From NCBI GenBank assembly GCA_910574455.1, contig CAJSYZ010000007.1, positions 5,389,974 to 5,453,973 of the forward strand: a DNA stretch of 64,000 bases, written 5' to 3'. The DNA comes from Trichaptum fuscoviolaceum (lineage: Eukaryota; Basidiomycota; Agaricomycetes; Hymenochaetales; Trichaptaceae). Below the pieces are notes generated by a model. The model was given only the letters and a program-made list of their open reading frames with translations. It was not told the origin of the DNA and did no database searches. The position numbers and the translations under genes are program-made. Positions 57,766-64,000 of this stretch are shown piece by piece (position 1 is the first letter of the stretch; every line of letters starts with the position of its first letter).

Positions 57766-58953
57766 CTCTGTTACGAGGTTTGCTCTCTGCTGAATTTCTT
57801 CAGTCACAAGGAAGGTGCAGCCTTATATACCTGATAACCCATGCGCCGCAGTAGACACGCCCTCGGCGACGGATGCAAATTCATCATCAGGCGTGTACGC
57901 GAGCACTGGTGTCCGAGATTTCTCGGAAGAAAAGCCCAATCGAGTAACCACTATTGCCTTGACTATCGCGAACCCAATAGTTATCGGTGAGTCGCACGGT
58001 CCTATCACTGCCTTAATCATACGTGGCTATTCGGCAAGGTCATCTACGCCGGGCCCATATGCCAGTGATTCTATTCGCAAATGAAAGAATTCCCATCAGT
58101 TACGGGGTGGATGCTAGCCGAGCTGTTGTCGAACTCTCTCAATTACGAGTAAAGAGGACACCAGACAAAGCCACTGTTGCTTAATTCTAAGTCAGTTGAT
58201 TGTGAATATGAATACATCTAGAAAAACATACCTACTTGACTTTTGGGTAAGAGACCAAAACGTGAGCTCGGGTTTCACAGCCACGCATCCCCAAAACGCA
58301 GCTTCTTTTTTCCCATAATAGACTGCGCGTAATATGAATTACAAGATGCTGGGGCCGGCCAGTCATCACGTTTCTTTGCCAGACCGAGGTGCGCTTAGCG
58401 TCGGAGGCAAGTCGTGACCAGCCAGATGAGATGGTAAATGACGAGAAAAAGATTCAGTTGGCGTCGAGAGAAAAACTTGAAGTCTGGAACTGTAAATTTG
58501 AAGTCCGATCAAAAGGCTAAAAATGTAAAGTGAGATTTGTAATAAGAGGTTGGATAAACATAATTAGCATTGTATGAGATACTTTGTTGGTCTGGTGGCT
58601 AAGAGTGGCGGGATCCAAGACATTCTTGACATCATGTGCGATGTTCTACTCCTTCTATCGCCAAATTTTCTTTTTTCCACTTTAATCATGGAATGTAATA
58701 AGCTTTTGTTTTGCAAGCAAATTCGTTGGTCTTCATAATCTGATCGCTCTGGGGTACTACCCACAATTAAATTTGCATAGATTGCAAATATTTGTGATAA
58801 TAGTAAAAGTTTTGGTCAAGAAGTGCTTCCGAAACTCTCTGAGGGCAACTTCGTAGTCGACAGGTTGCTCTGTTACATGTAACGAATAATTATTATAGCA
58901 ACACAATCTCAGCAAAATTTTACCGTCATAATCCATGTGCTGCAAATTTGCTT
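57766..58953. other. Host intergenic DNA
   Basis: Open frames at 57815-58084 occur on both strands without recognisable domains; possibly a gene remnant. The rest is AT-rich, non-coding. Confidence 0.35.
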
Positions 58954-60677
58954 TTAGCTCGTAATGAAGTGATTTCTATAATCTACAGTACGGGAATTCT
59001 CGACGAATCCAATTCTGGATCGTGTCGCATAATTCTCATCGTTTGTGAATGCCGACCGGATGTGAAGAAGGATACGGGTACAGCAACAGCTGTGCAGAAC
59101 GCGCTGGATCCTATCGGATTGCAAGAGTGTATTCAGGAACGATGTTCTGTTTGCGGAAAAAAGATGCACTCACATTACGAATATTAAGCGAGTCTCACTC
59201 TGCTTTGGAGTAAGCAAGAGGGCGTTTGGGCTGTGAAAAGGATACGTACCGGGCTGACAAGGTCGACGATCCAATTTATGAGGGATATGCCTATGGTGAT
59301 TCAGCATCAAGCATGAGGATATGGAGGAGTACGAACAGAGAATAACAACATAGTACAGAATGCCTGGGAACGATTCTGCTTGTTAGATACTAAATGTAAA
59401 GCTATACCAGCTAAGTACTTGCCATCCTGATATAGAACCTTCAAGGCAGAGTTTCGTGATTTGACACCTTTTCCGCGAGTTTAGTTGCCCTCATAATAAA
59501 CTGGATATGATTGAATATCACGGCACCTGTGAAAGCTTTCCTTAAAAGCAAGCCGAGGGACACTATTATCATCAAAGTTCTCAGCTGTTTGGTTTCGGTG
59601 AACGAATGTATCACTTACCAGACTCAGTGATAATGACCAGGACGAAGTTCAGGTACAGCAATCGACTGGGCAGGATGTATATGCATCCTATAAATCCCGG
59701 TATATCGACCACTGACAGTGACTTTAGTTTGTTTCTTAGCTGAGAGTTAAACGGAAAAGACTTACCGGACATTTTCTGGAAGAATAACTTGTCGATGAAC
59801 GCTAATGCGACTATATCGATCTGCAGGTGTATAAGCTCCGTGGCAAAGGTAGCAACTCGAACAAACGCACCAGGAGAAGCAAGACGAAAATCACTGTGAC
59901 AAATCGGGTTCGTCCCCATACAGCCCACGATCGTAGCATAAGGATAGCTACTTAGGTATGTAAGTAAACAGAGTAGTGGAGAATTTCTTCTCACCTTCGG
60001 AGGTTAGGACACCGTAGGTCAAGGAATCTGAATAGGCCTTCAGCATCTGCTCGCGAACTTAGCACAGTCCACTGACAGCCAGAAACTTGCATCGACGTCT
60101 TGCAAAACTAATGAAGGAGTTCGATGTGAGAATGGTCCCGTTCTTCGGAATTAGTGATACTCACGGAAGAGCTTCCACCGATTGTCAAGCCTGGTAAGAT
60201 TAGATCTGTGTTTGTCACCGTTAATATGGAAGCTCACTGTAGGATATAAGCGAAGCATCCAAGAAAGCCGAATATCGATTCAGAAAGTAAAGGACCTTTG
60301 AAACGCTCATGCGTGACGGCCAAAGGAGGATTACCTTAAGTTCATCAATTCAGTATGGTGTCGTTTCATCATTCAACATACGTACTTCATCCTCTAGAGT
60401 CAAGAAGCAATCATAGCACTGTGTAACGGAGTGAATCGATGTATAGTAATCGAGCTCGCGAAAGGAAGACCTACGAGGAGAGCTAGTCCGCACACTTGAA
60501 CGAATGTGAGAATTGTGTGGTACCGTGTTAGTTGGGAATTATATCTACCTGTCGCATACTGGGGAGATCAGCATCAGAAATCACTGCCTGCCGAAACGAC
60601 GCTACCTGAAAGGATTGATATTTCGATAAGCTGCTCTCCAAGTCGTCAAGAAGGTTAAGAAGGCTCGTCCCGCTCAT
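58954..60677 (-). CDS. DUF6533-type multi-pass membrane protein C
   Basis: Third paralogue, inverted. ATG 60677 (MSGTSLLNLLDDLESSLSKY), then YATVCGLALLCYDCFLTLED, EVILLWPSRMSVSKVLYFLN...SAFLDASLISY, VVDIPGFIGCIYILPSRLLY...VLVIITES and RVLHSCCCTRILLHIRSAFT, stop at 58954. It resembles gene A more than B (CYDC, CCCTRILLHIR). Membrane protein of unknown function. Confidence 0.72.
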
Positions 60678-62874
60678 TGGGTATAATCGATGTGCGAGAG
60701 CTTCGATCGTCGATCGGTTCTTGGGCGCATCGCAGCGTCAGTTATAAACCACAATCATTAGGGAGCTTCGGAAAGGAGATAGATGCCGCTCGAAGATGTT
60801 ATGACATTCCCCTATGATAACGGAGACCTGTAGCAGAATCAATCAGACTGTTGAACCAGATATCATCAGACATGATACTAGTAAGGTATCGGGAGGCCTC
60901 CCCGGGAAAGAAAAACACTTGAGATCAGCATCTCACTCAGCACCATCATGAGAGTCTATTTTGGTCGGCTCCCGTGCCCGCGTTCCATGGCGGCAGTCCG
61001 AATACGAGCCGCCGTGAGCGAAGCTGCAATCAATCGTTTTGATGAAGATGTAACAAGAAGAACTGACTCACATATGAAGCTAGAAAGGTCCCACAGGATG
61101 TTAGCAGTACTCCCGAACTTGTACACTAGCACTAGCGCCTCCAAGTCGGAGTCCTCAGATGGTGCCTAACGAGGTCTAATTCTCATCAAATTTGACACTG
61201 ACAATGATACCCTTCTATGAAGTGAGTTATAAATGAGTTCGTTTAACGAAAAGTATGGTGAGATAGATCTATAAACCATCCCACTTGCTCGTAGTACTAT
61301 GCAGGTACACTGGGGTACACTAACCCGACTTGTTTCTAAAAGATGTGACACAATCACAGTGTCATCTGATGTGACATATTCAAAGCCTGCCAGCCTGAGT
61401 GAGAGGAATAACCAGAGTCACGCCACATCATTGCGGTGCGGGCGCCCTTCGCCACTAAGTCCCATCGATGATAATTCCGGACCTACAGTCAACTACGTAT
61501 AATTATTGAGAGTGTATGGTGATGTCTTGTTACTAATCATCAAGCTTAAGTGGTGACATTGTACATAAATCCGGCTTGAGGTATGTTTCGACAGCAATAT
61601 CCTTTTTTTTCTTACGGCTAATGTCAATACAAGGCTAGATGATCAGACAGAAGTGACTGTCTAGGATTGGAACCACGTATCCATATCATTCTTACATTAC
61701 ACAACCTTGAAGACATCCTTCACAGAAGAACCTTCGTCAAAACAGTACGACGATGAATCAGACCATCGTCATTAATTTGTTTACGACAGTCGACACGGCC
61801 GGGACCATGCCATCCTAATACTATTTCAAAAGATGAATCTACTGGGACGAGATGTGAGGTGGCAAACTTAGCCTTGTAGTGAGCAGAAACAGGGAGGTTT
61901 GGTGGCCTTTGGGTCTTCCTTCTGTTGGAGAACGTCCTCACCGAGGCCGCCAAGCGTTCATTCGGTTTGTACTGCTCTATGTTCTGATACACAGAAGCAT
62001 AACTGACTTAAAAGCGTTTCTGGACATATCCTCTGGGTATGGGGATGGGAGCCGGCGTTTTTCTATGAACTCTCCGACGGGTGCGTCTTCAACAGCACTA
62101 AACGCGCCGGGGCGCTGACCTTACACACTCATTGTGGCCTAGAGTTTCATGCCTTGAGTTTAGCATGTTGCTTCTGCGCACAAAATCAAATTCGAGGGTT
62201 CCAACATCCTTAAACACATGCTTGGCATCTGGGGGCACTTGAAGCGCCGTCCGGGACTAGAAAGGCATTCTGACAGCCTTTCGCGAGTGCCTATCCTCAC
62301 CGTGCTGGACATCTTTACGTCTTCACCTGCCGATCTACTCACACTCGAATAGAACACTCAGAAAGAGTGTTTGACTCTCCAGCACACACATCAGGGGACC
62401 AGCAAGCCTTCAACGCGCTTCTGGAGTTTTGTCTCGTTGCTCGGGCATTTTCTCTCAATATTTTCGGTATATGCTCTAACCGCAACGCTCTGGTATGTGT
62501 CTGTAATGAGACGTCAGCCGAAACTCATGATCTTTTGGAGTCTCATGTGCTCGGAGGCAATGGACGTTTGACTTAGTTTAATTGGGGGTTTTGTTAAGGT
62601 AATACGAGTCTATTTGTCTAACGTGACTGATGCTGAGTTCTAAAGTCGTCTGGAACTACACGACCACTAAGTGATGTCGCTTCTTTCGTCTCTGATGCCG
62701 TTACTGCCTTCAAACCTGCACAATCTGTGCTCTCTGAACCAACATCTGACTCATCTTCACAAAACGACCTTTCAGAAAGGCCAGAGCCTCGCAAACACAA
62801 AGAAAATGCTTGGATTCCACGTCCCCCAAACCATATAAACTCCAACGATCCTTTAACGATATCCATCCATCGAA
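60678..62874. other. Host intergenic DNA, possible small minus-strand fragments
   Basis: Short coding-like minus-strand stretches (ALVLVYKFGSTANILWDLSS at about 61140-61080; NERLAASVRTFSNRRKTQRP at about 61960-61900) could be remnants or exons of an unrecognised gene. No complete gene is assembled. Confidence 0.3.
62833..62839 (+). promoter_or_regulatory. TATA-like box
   Basis: ATATAAA 36 bp upstream of the ATG at 62875. Confidence 0.4.
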
Positions 62875-64000
62875 ATGTCTCTACTAGTCGCCGTTCTGCT
62901 TCTTCAGAGAGCTGGGATATCCGCCATGCCTACCATCTCCTCCAACGTTTCAGAGGCACTCACCCATGATCCTTCCTTCGATATCGCAACCTCCCCCGCG
63001 GAGAGAACGCTTTGGGACATCCTTTGGAGCTGCTTGGCAACCACATTCGCGTGCACTTGGGTTTCAGTTCATCCAAATATACCTTGCTTCCAGGAGAGCA
63101 AGTCGTCTAAAACATTGTTGCGCTTATATTTTACGCTTATCTCGTTCCTTGCTCCGGAAATCACGACATTTTGGGCATTTAAACAATTACTTGGAGCATG
63201 GGCAATCAAGAAGGCGGTGAATGATAGTTACTGGATGAAATGTGGGCTACCGCCGATCTTCCTTTTGTAATACAAATTGACATACTTTCATAGTCATTAT
63301 GAAGAAGAAAGTGGGCGGACCAGGTTCAAACATCAACTCAAGTGAGCTAATGCTCTTTTCATTGCTACTCTGATAACTTACAGTCTTTCTCCAGCCGATA
63401 CGGGCACACATAATCTCGGAGAGGCAGAGATAACGTCAAAATATGAAGTCAAAGGTTCGTGTGAACTACAACATGTCTTAATTCCATAGTCCAACTAAGG
63501 ACGCTACTAGATAACTCACCATTTTGGACTCTTACTCATGCGCACTACCTTCAAATGGGCGGATACCGACTGCAGTGTCTTCTTGATGAGAAGGACAAAA
63601 TTCCTTCACTCTTCGGTAGAGAAACGACCGCCGTCCTCGCCGGGAGAAATCGTAGAATCTGGGAACTCCCTCTATCGTATGAACCGATGAAGGAAGCATT
63701 CAATAATAGGTTAATCGACATACCGTTCATCTCAATGGACGAATTGGTTAACCAAAATGGTAGGGACTGCTTGTCAAAGGGGCTCGCTATGTTGCTACTC
63801 TCCTGGTTCATCTTGCAAATTGCTGCACGCATACGTCAGAATTTTGCCATTACGGTGTTTGAACTGACGACGGCTACTCTGGCCGGTTTCAATATCGTGA
63901 TGTACATATCGTGGTGGAGCAAACCCGCGGATGTCCATTATCCAACTCGCATAACGACTAAGGCCCTGCAGAAACAAATGCTCCAGTGGACCGCCGATGA
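62875..64000 (+). CDS. Agaricomycete multi-pass membrane protein, cut by window end
   Basis: ATG 62875 (MSLLVAVLLLQRAGISAMPT, signal peptide), then ERTLWDILWSCLATTFACTW and VSVHPNIPC, IAPEx-type LAPEITTFWAFKQL, an intron-split region, WTLTHAHYLQMGGYRLQCLL, and GLAMLLLSWFILQIAARIRQ...LTTATLAGFNIVMYISWWSK, P-A-D-V-H-Y-P. I know this pattern as a large agaricomycete family of unknown function (RTxWDIlWSC...WVSVHPNxP...WW.KP). The reading frame is open to the last base, so the 3' end lies beyond the window. Confidence 0.75.

Noticed and set aside
57815..58084. Gene between the P450 and DUF6533 C
   Set aside because: Both strands are open over the same stretch, and neither protein shows a known motif or a clean exon structure.

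Overview
The window is nuclear DNA of a filamentous basidiomycete, most likely a mushroom-forming agaricomycete. Genes are densely interrupted by 45-70 nt GT-AG introns with CTAAC/CTNAC-type branch points. The recognisable families are typical of that group: a PL1 pectate lyase, DUF6533-type membrane proteins, a DUF2235 hydrolase, a cytochrome P450 and a CACTA/Tnp2-type transposase. I found no prokaryotic or organellar features. Exon structures were worked out by eye, and boundaries are approximate where stated.

Layout. Positions 1-2919 are host sequence with a secreted pectate lyase gene (216-1718). Positions 3256-46655 form one 43.4-kb DNA transposon. It has terminal inverted repeat (TIR) arms of about 960-980 bp that begin CACTGGAAAAATTTCACCC, a 3-bp TTG target duplication, and subterminal arrays of a ~22-bp repeat. 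It carries an apparently complete multi-exon Tnp2/CACTA-like transposase (36223-40759, minus). The element sits inside a ~630-bp AT-rich MITE (TIRs CAGTGTCGG..., TA duplication), whose two halves lie at 2920-3255 and 46659-46953. Positions 46954-64000 are host sequence again: two tandem DUF6533 membrane-protein genes and a third inverted copy, a DUF2235 hydrolase, a P450, and the 5' part of another multi-pass membrane protein gene.

Cargo of the 43-kb element, left to right: an acidic Arg/Pro-rich gene copy; a divergent pair of small genes, one encoding a tail-anchored protein; a frameshifted unknown gene; a PHD-finger gene with a caspase/CHAT-like domain; a 44-bp minisatellite; coiled-coil genes, one tail-anchored; the second acidic gene copy (inverted); a WD40 protein with a C-terminal membrane anchor; a long repeat-rich nuclear-type protein; several small genes; a membrane-anchored helical protein; an ~815-aa basidiomycete-specific protein; an LRR-like protein divergent from a SUN-domain protein; the transposase; two small basic or acidic proteins; and a second member of the membrane-anchored helical family. 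Several products are membrane-anchored, and one is a SUN-domain protein, which in known families is an inner-nuclear-membrane LINC component. I infer, but cannot show, that the element may carry a nuclear-envelope or chromatin module that helps its own transmission. Near-identical TIR arms (one substitution and one 22-bp indel seen) and a complete transposase reading suggest recent insertion.
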